Source: Panacagrimonas sp. (lineage in GTDB: Bacteria; Pseudomonadota; Gammaproteobacteria; Nevskiales; Nevskiaceae). Taken from it: a stretch of 13,021 nt of DNA. Shown here one piece after another: positions 1 to 6,517 of the stretch. Numbering within the stretch: the first letter of the stretch is position 1; the number at the start of each line of letters is the position of its first letter. The stretch covers positions 1 to 13,021 of the forward strand of contig JAJFJX010000372.1 of the NCBI GenBank assembly GCA_021773655.1, written 5' to 3'. The notes below the pieces were generated by a model. That model was given only the letters and a program-made list of their open reading frames with translations. It ran no database searches and had not been told where the DNA came from. The position numbers were made by a program, and so were the translations under genes.

Positions 1-7
1 GCCCTCC

Positions 8-1072
8 ATGCCCGCCAGAAAGAAATCCAGGCCCGATCCTGCCCAGGCCCTGCTCGATGCCCACGTCGCCTTTTACCTCGACCAGCTGCACGGCGCCGGC
101 CTGTCGCGACTGCTGGAACAGTGTCTGGACCTGGCGCTGGACGAGGCCGGCGATCTTCGCCTGGACCAGGTCATCACGCGCGACACCATCAAGGCCGTGG
201 CCCGCGCCTATGCCGTCGAGCTGGATCCCGGGCCGGGCATTCCCGAGCTGATCGGCGAGATCGCGCAGCGCCTTCATGCCCACCCGGTGCTTGCGCACAC
301 GCGACTGGGGGACCTGCTGGAGCCGGCGCGGCTCGACGATCTGCTCGGCTACGCACTGGCGCTCAAGTCGGTGCGCCGGCGGCTGGTGCAGGGGTTCATC
401 GCCAGCCCGCTGTACCAGCGGCTGGCCTCGGAGCTGCTCTACAACGGCATCCTCGACTATCTGGTGCACAACCCGGTGACCGCCCACATCCCGGGCGCGA
501 GCAGGGCCTTCAAGCTCGGTCGCGCGATGGTGGGACTGGCCGGCGGCGGCCTGGAGCGCGCGGTGGGGGACGGCATCAAGCAGTACATCGCGCGCAGCGT
601 CGGAACGGTCTCGCACAAGAGTGCGCAGCCGCTGCTGGATGGCGATTACGACGACGCGATCACCGAGCTGGCCGCCGAATCCTGGCGCGACGTCGCCGGC
701 ACCCGGGTCGGCGACCTGCGCGACGACCTGTCGGCGCTGGATCTCGAAGAGCTGTTCGTGACCCTCTACGAGTGGTGGAAGCAGCTGCGCACCGCGCCCT
801 TCATCGGACAGATGATCGACGGCGGCATCGACGGCTTCTTCGACAAGTACGGCGGCACCAGCCTGCGGGCGCTGCTGGAGGACATCGGCGTCGATCGCGC
901 CCGCATGCTTGCCGAGGCGCAGCGCTTCGCCCCCGAGGTGCTGGCGCGGCTCGACGCTCAGGGGCGGCTGCACAACCTGCTGCGGCGCGGGCTGGCGCCG
1001 TTCTACGAATCCGGGCGGGTGGAGGCGGTCCTGGCCGCTGCTGCCGGCACCCCCGCGACCCCCGGCACCTGA
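8..1072 (+). CDS. Conserved-looking hypothetical protein, 354 aa
   Basis: I do not recognise this family and assign no function. The ATG at 8-10 is the first start in the window; only seven bases precede it, so an earlier start or a ribosome binding site cannot be judged. The protein is mostly helical-looking and soluble, with no signal peptide and no clear membrane span. A basic N-terminus (PARKKSRPD) is followed by acidic and leucine-rich helices. A hydrophobic, glycine-rich stretch lies at residues 164-183 (ASRAFKLGRAMVGLAGGG), then an amphipathic segment to about 196 that could touch a membrane. Other distinctive patches are SPLYQRLASELLYNGILDYL at 133-152, ELFVTLYEWWKQLRTAPFIG at 248-267 and DGGIDGFFDKYGGTSL at 271-286. 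The tail (residues 344-354) is Ala/Pro/Gly/Thr-rich and probably disordered. Coding status is supported by length and by natural-looking residue use compared with the arginine/proline-rich products of the other frames. It stands alone on this strand; the next gene on its right is convergent. Confidence 0.8.
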   Translation: MPARKKSRPDPAQALLDAHVAFYLDQLHGAGLSRLLEQCLDLALDEAGDLRLDQVITRDTIKAVARAYAVELDPGPGIPELIGEIAQRLHAHPVLAHTRLGDLLEPARLDDLLGYALALKSVRRRLVQGFIASPLYQRLASELLYNGILDYLVHNPVTAHIPGASRAFKLGRAMVGLAGGGLERAVGDGIKQYIARSVGTVSHKSAQPLLDGDYDDAITELAAESWRDVAGTRVGDLRDDLSALDLEELFVTLYEWWKQLRTAPFIGQMIDGGIDGFFDKYGGTSLRALLEDIGVDRARMLAEAQRFAPEVLARLDAQGRLHNLLRRGLAPFYESGRVEAVLAAAAGTPATPGT

Positions 1073-1435
1073 GGTTGATGGCCGGCGACGGCGCCCCCGG
1101 ATTCGCCGGATTCCCTGCGGCAACGGTCCTCGGGTGGCTCGCCCCGCCCCGCCCCGCCCTTGCGACGCCGAGCCAGGTGCCGCATCGCGCCGGGAACGGT
1201 TCAGCCTGCAACCGGAAGCAGCGAGAAGCGCTTGAACGCAAAAGGCGCAAGGACACCCGGGCGCCCGGACGCGAGCATGCAAGGAACAGCGAGCACGACG
1301 CATGGAAAAACCAACGTGGACCGCGTTCACCCTGCCTGTTGAGGGGCGCTATCCCTAAAAGTACTTGGCGTCCTTTGTGTTCGCTTTGCGCCGTTGCATC
1401 GAGATGCAGTTTCGAGGCTCAGCGCTGATCGGCGA
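1073..1435. other. Non-coding spacer between convergent genes
   Basis: This 363-base spacer separates the 3' ends of two convergent genes. I see no convincing gene in it. It holds three copies of GCCCC in a row (1141-1158), a purine-rich stretch near 1230-1257 (GAACGCAAAAGGCGCAAGG) with a loosely matching inverted partner near 1365-1392, a small palindrome TGCATC-GA-GATGCA at 1395-1408, and the hairpin listed separately at 1425-1439. An 18-codon ORF at 1302-1358 has only a weak ribosome binding site and is not called. Confidence 0.5.
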
Positions 1436-1439
1436 TCAG
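1425..1439. repeat. Perfect inverted repeat overlapping the DUF1631 stop codon
   Basis: CTGATC-GGC-GATCAG is a perfect 6-bp stem with a 3-base loop. It covers the stop codon of the minus-strand DUF1631 gene (TGA at 1438-1436). It may contribute to 3'-end structure or weak termination, but there is no T-run on either side, so I do not call it a Rho-independent terminator. Confidence 0.4.
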
Positions 1440-3772
1440 GCCGCCTGCGCGGTGTCGCCGCGTCGCGCCTGCAGGTAGGCATCCAGCGAACGACGCGCGG
1501 CCGGGCCCAGGTCAATGGGCTCGGCACGGCCCTCGACCAGATCGTCCAGAAAGATCTGCGAGCGCATCTGCAGGCGGTTCTGCCCATTGAACTCGGCGAA
1601 GGTCACGGTGGCGTCGGCAGGATGGTGGCCGACCACCTTGAGCCAGCGGTTCTGGCCACGGTCGTGGTCGTAGACCCGGAACCAGCTGCTCAGCACCATC
1701 AGCAGGTCCAGCAGGGTCGCCGGATCGGGCGCACCGGCGCTGGCGGGGGGCTCACCTTCATCGGGTTCATCCTGCGCGCCGGCACCGACGCCGGCGCTCG
1801 CGGTCTCGGACGTTTCCACGGGGGCTGTCCCAGTGTCAGGCCCCAGGCCGGCGTCCGCGTCCGCAGCGTGCCCCCCGGCGGGCGCCTGCGCGGGCGTTGT
1901 GGCTTCGGTCCCGGGCTCGAGGGCGGTCTCCACCGGGGTGTTGGCGATGTCCTGGATCAGCTCGTCGAGCGTGCTGCCGGTGCTGCCGGATGCGTGTGCC
2001 GGCCGCGCCAGCGCACGGGTCTCGACCTCGGTGATCGCCTCGCGCCACTTGCGCACCAGCAGTTCGATGCGCTCCTGGATCATGCCGATCCCGCGCAGCC
2101 GTTCGCCGATGTCGGCGGCCAGCGCATCGCAGGTCTCCGCCGCACGCGCCGCCGGCTTGCGCGGATCGACGCTGTCGAGCACGCGTCTGAGCAGGCCCAT
2201 GCCGTCCTGCCAGGCCTCGCTGTCGGCGCCGTGCCGGAGCAGACGCAACGCCATCATCGGCGCCCAGCCGGAATTGAGCAGCGGCCACAAACCCTCCGGC
2301 AGACGCCGGCTCAGGGTCTGCAGCTGCAGCTCCTCGGCGACGATGCGGCGGGTCTTGTCGATGATGACCTGGCGCCGCTGGCTGGCTTCTTCCTTCTGCT
2401 GGGCAAAGAACTGCTCCAGTGTCTGTTCGTCCACCGGGCCTGGAATCGCGCTCTGCGTGCGCACCTCTTCGGCGGCGACGTCGAACTGGCTCTGGATGTG
2501 GCCGACCAGTTCCTCGATGCGGCGAAGCGACTCCATGCCCGAGGCGCGCGCGCTGGCCGCCAGGGTGGTCAGTTCGTTCATCAGGCCGCGCACCGGGTGC
2601 TTGCGGTCGGCGAAGAAACTGGCGTCGGCCAGGGCGCTCTTGATGACGGCAAAACGCAACTGGTCGAAGCGCGGCTTGAGCGGCGTCGGCAGGGTCGGGT
2701 CCTGCATCATCTCGTTGAACATCTTGCCCACCGCGCCGGCACGCTGGACGTAGGCGTAGGCGCGTGGCTGTTCCCAACCGGTGACCATCTGCCCGGCGGC
2801 GGCACTGGCCAGGTCCCGCGACAGCTGCATGTCACCGTACGCAGAAGTGGCCTGGGCCAGTGCCGAGCCGCCCCCGGACATGACGCCACCACCACCGGCC
2901 CCCAGGGCGCGCAGTGCCTCCAGGGTGCTGGCGTCCATCATCGGCGGCGAAGGGTAGGCGTAGGTCGTCGCCGGCAGGTTGGCGCCCAGGCCGCCACCCA
3001 TTGCCCCCGCAGCGCCCGGGCGGGCGCCGGCACCGCCGTAGGCCGCGCTCGCAGTGCCGCCCGCGGCGACCCCGCCCGGGGGTGTCGGACCGCTGCCGCT
3101 CAATGCCGCCGACTGGACGTTGTTTTGATCCAGAAAGCGCAGCACGCGGGTGTACAGCTCGCCGAGCTCGCTGATCACCAGGCGATCAAACAGCTTGAAG
3201 ATCACCAGTTCGACGTCGAACTCCACGTCCAGCGCTTCGGCGCTGCGGCGAAATGCGGCCGAGATCGTGGCCGGAGACAGGCAGTCGGCCGCCAGCGGGG
3301 CGTGCTTGTTGCCGATCAGCCAGCCGAAGCGGCGGCCCAGCTCGAACAGCAGCGGGCCGTACAGGGCCTCGGCCTTGGTCGCCATGCTGGACACGGCGAT
3401 GGTCTCTTCCAGCGACTTGGATTCCTGCAGGGAGAGGTTTTCGTAGTTGATGTCGCGCGGCTTGCCGGCGTCTTCTTCCCGGGCGGCGGGCGAGAACCCG
3501 GCGGAGATTTCCTGGCGGAAGATCTTGCCGATCTTGGGGCGGCCCAGGCGCACCACGCGCATGGTGTCGAAATAGATCCGCTGGTCCTTGTTGTTGGTGG
3601 CGCGACGGGCCATCTCGAACAGCATGTCGTCGGCGCCGTCGAACATGCGTTCGATGCCGCGGCCCAACACGTCCGACGCCAGGGTCTTGAGCTCGTCGAG
3701 CAGCTTGAGCGTCGGCTCGTCTGCCCGCCCGGTGGTCGGCTTCGACGATTGCGACCCGGCGTTGTGATTCAA
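1436..3772 (-). CDS. DUF1631 family protein, 778 aa, TTG start
   Basis: This matches the DUF1631 family, large cytoplasmic proteins of unknown function, common in Xanthomonadales and other proteobacteria and sometimes misleadingly named thymidine phosphorylase. The helical N-terminus (about 20-220) has the family-like segment around residues 31-90 (LGRGIERMFDGADDMLFEMA, then YFDTMRVVRLGR). A Gly/Ala-rich, probably disordered linker follows at about 221-305, then a second helical region at about 317-590 (PLKPRFDQLRFAVIKSALAD near 364-383). A second acidic, Ala/Pro/Thr-rich linker spans about 591-683, and a C-terminal small beta-type domain about 690-770 (SSWFRVYDHDRGQNRWLKVV) resembles the PilZ-like end of this family by eye only. 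The start is TTG at 3772: a clear GGGAG lies 6 bases upstream, and the only nearby upstream ATG (3789) is out of frame. It follows ppx on the same strand after 123 bases, so co-transcription is possible, though a weak promoter is visible in the gap. Confidence 0.85.
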   Translation of the reverse strand: MNHNAGSQSSKPTTGRADEPTLKLLDELKTLASDVLGRGIERMFDGADDMLFEMARRATNNKDQRIYFDTMRVVRLGRPKIGKIFRQEISAGFSPAAREEDAGKPRDINYENLSLQESKSLEETIAVSSMATKAEALYGPLLFELGRRFGWLIGNKHAPLAADCLSPATISAAFRRSAEALDVEFDVELVIFKLFDRLVISELGELYTRVLRFLDQNNVQSAALSGSGPTPPGGVAAGGTASAAYGGAGARPGAAGAMGGGLGANLPATTYAYPSPPMMDASTLEALRALGAGGGGVMSGGGSALAQATSAYGDMQLSRDLASAAAGQMVTGWEQPRAYAYVQRAGAVGKMFNEMMQDPTLPTPLKPRFDQLRFAVIKSALADASFFADRKHPVRGLMNELTTLAASARASGMESLRRIEELVGHIQSQFDVAAEEVRTQSAIPGPVDEQTLEQFFAQQKEEASQRRQVIIDKTRRIVAEELQLQTLSRRLPEGLWPLLNSGWAPMMALRLLRHGADSEAWQDGMGLLRRVLDSVDPRKPAARAAETCDALAADIGERLRGIGMIQERIELLVRKWREAITEVETRALARPAHASGSTGSTLDELIQDIANTPVETALEPGTEATTPAQAPAGGHAADADAGLGPDTGTAPVETSETASAGVGAGAQDEPDEGEPPASAGAPDPATLLDLLMVLSSWFRVYDHDRGQNRWLKVVGHHPADATVTFAEFNGQNRLQMRSQIFLDDLVEGRAEPIDLGPAARRSLDAYLQARRGDTAQAA

Positions 3773-3778
3773 GACGTG

Positions 3779-3783
3779 CTCCC
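3779..3783 (-). promoter_or_regulatory. Shine-Dalgarno of the DUF1631 gene
   Basis: GGGAG on the minus strand, 6 bases before the TTG at 3772. It decides the choice of the TTG start: the first in-frame ATG is at residue 43, inside the conserved N-terminal segment. Confidence 0.6.
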
Positions 3784-3847
3784 GCGCATGGCCGGCCAGG
3801 CTCGGAACCTGACCCCGCAGCCTGCCACGGTCCTGCTGCGGACCCTC

Positions 3848-3876
3848 ATTGTGTTGCCCCCGTTGCCGATTGGAAA
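3848..3876 (-). promoter_or_regulatory. Possible weak sigma70-type promoter for the DUF1631 gene
   Basis: On the minus strand, TTTCCA (3876-3871) and CACAAT (3853-3848) are separated by exactly 17 bases; each matches 4 of 6 consensus positions. It lies 75-100 bases upstream of the TTG start. By-eye matches at this level are common by chance. Confidence 0.25.
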
Positions 3877-3878
3877 GT

Positions 3879-3892
3879 CCCGCATGAGCGGG
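3879..3892 (-). terminator. Possible weak terminator or hairpin after ppx
   Basis: Just downstream of the ppx stop codon the minus strand reads CCCGC-TCAT-GCGGG, a 5-bp GC stem with a 4-base loop, followed by ACTTTCC. The stem is short and the T-run poor, so at most it is an attenuating hairpin between ppx and the DUF1631 gene. Confidence 0.3.
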
Positions 3893-3895
3893 CCC

Positions 3896-5416
3896 TCATG
3901 CGAACCGGAGCTGAATCTGCAGGGTAGACAGATACTGTGCCTCCTGCTCCAGATCGGCCTGGGTCAGCGGATGGGTCTGCAGCCAGTTGCTGCCGAACTG
4001 CAGGTCCAGCCGTCGGCGCTGCACGCTCAGACGCAGCGGGGGACGCAGCCCGGGCGCGCGGGAGCGATGCAGCAGGCAGGCCAGGCGGAACAGCATCGCC
4101 AGGCGCTGGATCGGTTCCACCAGCGCGCTGGGCAGTTCGTCCAGTGCGCCCATGGTGAACTTGCTGCGGTGCAGGCGCACCAACGCCGCCAGCAGGCGCT
4201 GGTCGGTCTGCGAAAAGCCCTGCAGGTCGGCGTGGCGCAGGATGTATTCGCCGTGCTTGTGGTACTGCGAGTGCGCGATCACCAGGCCGATCTCGTGCAG
4301 GCTGGCGGCCCAGCCCAGCAGTGCCTCGGACAGCTTGGGGTCCAGGTCCCAGCCGGTGCGGGCCTGGCGCAGCAGCTTGAGCGCGGTGCCACGCACACTG
4401 TCGGCGTGGCCGGCATCGACGTCGTAGCGCGCCGCCATCGCCTGCACCGCGCGATCACGCACGTCGCGGTCGGACAGGCGCCCGAGCAGGTCGTAGACCA
4501 GACCCTCGCGCAGCGCGCGGTCGGAGGTACCCATGCGCTCCAGGCCCAGCGAGTCGAACACGCCGGCCAGCACCGCCAGACCGCCGGCAAACACCGGTCG
4601 CCGGTCTTCCCGCAACGCGGGAAAATCCAGCGCTGCGACCTTCCCGCGACGGATCACCAGCGAGATCAGCTTTTCCAGGCCCTCGCGGGTGATCTCCTGG
4701 TCCGACCAGCCCTTTTCGCGGAGCACCCGCCAGACGCCGCGCACGGTGCCGCTGGCGCCGATGGCCAGGTCCCAGCCGGACTTGCGGTAGCGGTGTTCGA
4801 GGAACTCCAGCGCCACCCGGGCCGCCAGTCGCGCTTGGCGGAAGCGCGCGCGGGTGATCACGCCGTCCTCGAAATGCAGCTGCTGATGCACCACGCACCC
4901 CAGACCCACCGATTCCATCAGCCGTGGGTCCGGGCCGCGGCCGATGATCAGTTCGGTGCTGCCACCTCCGATGTCCACCACCAGCCGCCGCGGGTCGTTC
5001 TGGTCCATGCCGCGGGTCACCCCGCCGTAGACCAGGCGCGCCTCCTCGACGCCTGAAATGATCTCGATGCCGTGGCCCAGTGCGACTTCGGCCGCGGCAT
5101 GAAAATCGGTGCCACGCTTGAGCTTGCGCATGGTGTTGGTGCCAACCGCGCGCACCCGCTCCGGCGGCAGATTGCGCAGGCGCTGGCCGAAACGCCGCAG
5201 GCAGTCCAGGGCGCGCTGTTGGGAGTCCGCGCTCAGGCGCCGGTCCGGGTCCAGTCCCGCAGCCAGACGCACCGGCTCGCGCAGGCGGTCGATCACCTGC
5301 AGTTCGGATCCGTGGGCCCGTGCCACCAGCATGTGGAAGCTGTTGGAGCCCAGGTCGACGGCGGCGACGATCGAGGACAGGTCATCGTCGGCAACGCGGG
5401 ATCTGGCGCTGGGCAT
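3896..5416 (-). CDS. ppx: Ppx/GppA family exopolyphosphatase, 506 aa
   Basis: Cytoplasmic phosphatase of the ASKHA (actin-like) superfamily that removes phosphate processively from inorganic polyphosphate; family members may instead hydrolyse pppGpp to ppGpp. Visible motifs in order are the phosphate-1 loop DLGSNSF at residues 21-27, the catalytic-base region GVEEARLVYGG at 122-132 (E124/E125), the phosphate-2 loop DIGGGSTE at 148-155, GASGT at 220-224, and ALREGL at 301-306. A C-terminal HD-like helical region includes LHEIG (373-377) and HKHGEY (386-391). The length of about 506 residues fits long Ppx proteins such as E. coli Ppx, so Ppx is favoured over the shorter forms. I chose the ATG at 5416. 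An in-frame TTG at 5464 would add 16 poorly conserved-looking residues and coincides with a -10-like box, so it is probably untranslated. No strong Shine-Dalgarno precedes the ATG. Divergent from the cytochrome pair. Confidence 0.9.
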   Translation of the reverse strand: MPSARSRVADDDLSSIVAAVDLGSNSFHMLVARAHGSELQVIDRLREPVRLAAGLDPDRRLSADSQQRALDCLRRFGQRLRNLPPERVRAVGTNTMRKLKRGTDFHAAAEVALGHGIEIISGVEEARLVYGGVTRGMDQNDPRRLVVDIGGGSTELIIGRGPDPRLMESVGLGCVVHQQLHFEDGVITRARFRQARLAARVALEFLEHRYRKSGWDLAIGASGTVRGVWRVLREKGWSDQEITREGLEKLISLVIRRGKVAALDFPALREDRRPVFAGGLAVLAGVFDSLGLERMGTSDRALREGLVYDLLGRLSDRDVRDRAVQAMAARYDVDAGHADSVRGTALKLLRQARTGWDLDPKLSEALLGWAASLHEIGLVIAHSQYHKHGEYILRHADLQGFSQTDQRLLAALVRLHRSKFTMGALDELPSALVEPIQRLAMLFRLACLLHRSRAPGLRPPLRLSVQRRRLDLQFGSNWLQTHPLTQADLEQEAQYLSTLQIQLRFA

Positions 5417-5453
5417 GCGTCGTTCGGAGTCCGGGTGCGGGTGGGCGGCCCCG

Positions 5454-5459
5454 ACTATA
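5454..5459 (-). promoter_or_regulatory. Candidate -10 element for ppx
   Basis: TATAGT on the minus strand, 37 bases upstream of the ppx ATG and followed by a G/C-rich run. It matches 5 of 6 sigma70 -10 positions. No good -35 box sits 16-18 bases upstream, so the promoter would be weak or activator-dependent. Confidence 0.35.
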
Positions 5460-5517
5460 CCCAAGCCGGAGCGGCACCGGCCCTGCCTGCGCGGTTCTGC
5501 CGCGACCTCGGCCTGCG

Positions 5518-5550
5518 TTGACCCCGGCGGCGTATTCCCCGAACATACGC
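5518..5550 (+). promoter_or_regulatory. Possible promoter/operator for the cytochrome pair
   Basis: TTGACC at 5518-5523 is a good -35-like box. The expected -10 position (5541-5546, GAACAT) matches only weakly. The same place holds an inverted repeat, GCGTAT (5530-5535) and ATACGC (5545-5550) around a 9-base centre, which could be an operator or a hairpin in the leader. It lies 55-87 bases before the first cytochrome gene. Confidence 0.3.
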
Positions 5551-5604
5551 GGCCGCCACGGGCTCATGTCCGCCGCGCAAGAACATTCCGGGAGACCTGT
5601 CGTC

Positions 5605-5925
5605 ATGAAATCCGCACGTTGGGGCGCCGCCGCCCTTGCGCTGGCATCCGCCATGCCGGTCGCTGCCGCTGGCGACAAAGAGGCCGGAATGGAAAAGGCC
5701 AATACCTGCATGGGCTGCCACGGGATTCCCGGCTACAACAACGCCTACCCGACCTACCGCGTGCCCAAGGTCAGCGGACAGCCGGCCGAGTATCTGGAAC
5801 TGGCGCTCAAGGCCTATCGCAGTGGAGAGCGTCCGCACACCACCATGCATGCCCAGGCCGCCAGCATGAGCGACCAGGACATCGCGGACATCGCCGCCTA
5901 TCTCGCCACCGCCCCCAAGAAGTAG
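5605..5925 (+). CDS. Small monohaem c-type cytochrome (c4-like domain), 106 aa
   Basis: Predicted periplasmic electron carrier. A Sec signal peptide covers residues 1-22 (MKSARWGAAALALASAMPVAAA), with cleavage probably before GDKEAG. One covalent haem site, CMGCH, lies at 35-39. The second half follows the cytochrome c4 domain pattern: SGQPAEYLELALKAYRSGER at 57-76, M81 as the likely axial methionine, and SDQDIADIAAYLA at 89-101. The usual NP before the axial Met in c4 is replaced by TT here. The mature protein is about 84 residues, half the size of dihaem cytochrome c4. The ATG at 5605 is chosen because it gives a clean signal peptide and has GGGAG at 5590-5594; longer in-frame extensions would bury the signal peptide. 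The next cytochrome gene starts 14 bases after its stop, so the two form one operon. The redox partner is not evident from context. Confidence 0.88.
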   Translation: MKSARWGAAALALASAMPVAAAGDKEAGMEKANTCMGCHGIPGYNNAYPTYRVPKVSGQPAEYLELALKAYRSGERPHTTMHAQAASMSDQDIADIAAYLATAPKK

Positions 5926-5939
5926 AAGTGAGTCCCACG

Positions 5940-6287
5940 ATGAAATCTCTTCCAAAGTTCCTGGCGCTTGGCCTGAGCCTGTTTGCCCTGCCCGTGCTGG
6001 CCGAAACTGCCGCACCCGAGAAGGCCGCCCAGTGCGCTGCCTGCCACGGCCAGGCCGGCGCCAAACCAATCATGGCGGCCTACCCGGTACTGGCCGGCCA
6101 GTACGCCAACTATCTCGAACACGCGCTCAAGGACTACAAGAGCGGCGCGCGCAAGAACCCGATCATGATGTCGCAGGCCGCGGCCCTGACCGACGAGGAG
6201 ATCCGTGCGCTGTCGCGCTATTTCGCCGCGCAGGAAGGCCCGCTGTACACCCCGAGCATTCCCGGTCACAAGGTCGAGCCCCACTGA
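5940..6287 (+). CDS. Small monohaem c-type cytochrome (c4-like domain), 115 aa
   Basis: Predicted periplasmic electron carrier and probable paralogue of the cytochrome just upstream. A Sec signal peptide ends at about residue 21 (MKSLPKFLALGLSLFALPVLA). The haem site is CAACH at 32-36. The c4-like motif is well kept: LAGQYANYLEHALKDYKSG (51-69), NPIMMSQAAALTDEEIRALS (73-92) with M76 as the likely axial ligand, and a C-terminal tail GPLYTPSIPGHKVEPH absent from its neighbour. The start codon lies 14 bases after the preceding stop, with a modest purine-rich sequence (GAAGTGAG) before it. It is followed by a strong terminator, so it ends the operon. Its stop codon lies inside a 14-bp tandem duplication. 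Confidence 0.9.
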   Translation: MKSLPKFLALGLSLFALPVLAETAAPEKAAQCAACHGQAGAKPIMAAYPVLAGQYANYLEHALKDYKSGARKNPIMMSQAAALTDEEIRALSRYFAAQEGPLYTPSIPGHKVEPH

Positions 6288-6303
6288 TCGAGCTCCACTG
6301 ATC
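6276..6303 (+). repeat. 14-bp tandem duplication over a stop codon
   Basis: GAGCCCCACTGATC (6276-6289) is followed directly by GAGCTCCACTGATC (6290-6303), 13 of 14 identical. The first copy encodes the last residues and TGA of the second cytochrome; the second copy is untranslated. Confidence 0.85.
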
Positions 6304-6309
6304 CGAAGG

Positions 6310-6332
6310 AGCCGGCCCCGCGCCGGCTTTTT
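6310..6332 (+). terminator. Rho-independent terminator of the cytochrome operon
   Basis: AGCCGGC (6310-6316), loop CCCGC, GCCGGCT (6322-6328): a perfect 7-bp GC-rich stem running into five T residues (6328-6332). It lies 23 bases after the last cytochrome stop codon. It is efficient in the plus direction only, since the opposite strand lacks a downstream U-run. Confidence 0.85.
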
Positions 6333-6362
6333 CATGTCCGCTGCAGCCATGTCCGCTGCAGC
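6333..6362 (+). repeat. Perfect 15-bp tandem duplication
   Basis: CATGTCCGCTGCAGC occurs twice head to tail (6333-6347 and 6348-6362). Each copy ends in the 8-bp palindrome GCTGCAGC. It begins immediately after the terminator T-run. Confidence 0.9.
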
Positions 6363-6517
6363 CCGTCGGACTGTCGCTGTCCCGCCCCGGACATGGGTGC
6401 GGCGTGGGGAGTGCTCCTTGAGCCATCGATAAAGCGAGGAACCATGGCCGCGTATGGCAGCCCGGTGCATCATCGTGGGCCGGGACGCGGACTCTGCGGT
6501 CCGACAGGCCATCAGCC
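6363..6517. other. Remainder of convergent spacer; small hairpin
   Basis: No gene is supported here. The only structure seen is CGGAC-TCTGCG-GTCCG at 6488-6503, a 5-bp stem downstream of ahpF on the minus strand. It has no U-run, so termination of ahpF is not explained by a clear intrinsic terminator. Confidence 0.4.

Noticed and set aside
1302..1358. An 18-codon ORF beginning MEKPTW in the convergent spacer
   Set aside because: Only a weak ribosome site, no promoter seen, and no second line of evidence; a short ORF of this kind is expected by chance.
1394..5056. A 1220-codon open frame on the plus strand, antisense to ppx and the DUF1631 gene
   Set aside because: Both minus-strand genes show clear family motifs in their own frames; the antisense product is His/Gln/Arg/Gly-rich with no domain. 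Long antisense frames are expected opposite GC-rich codons.
6310..6332. Bidirectional terminator serving ahpF as well
   Set aside because: On the minus strand the hairpin is followed by CCTTCGG rather than a U-run, so only plus-strand termination is supported.
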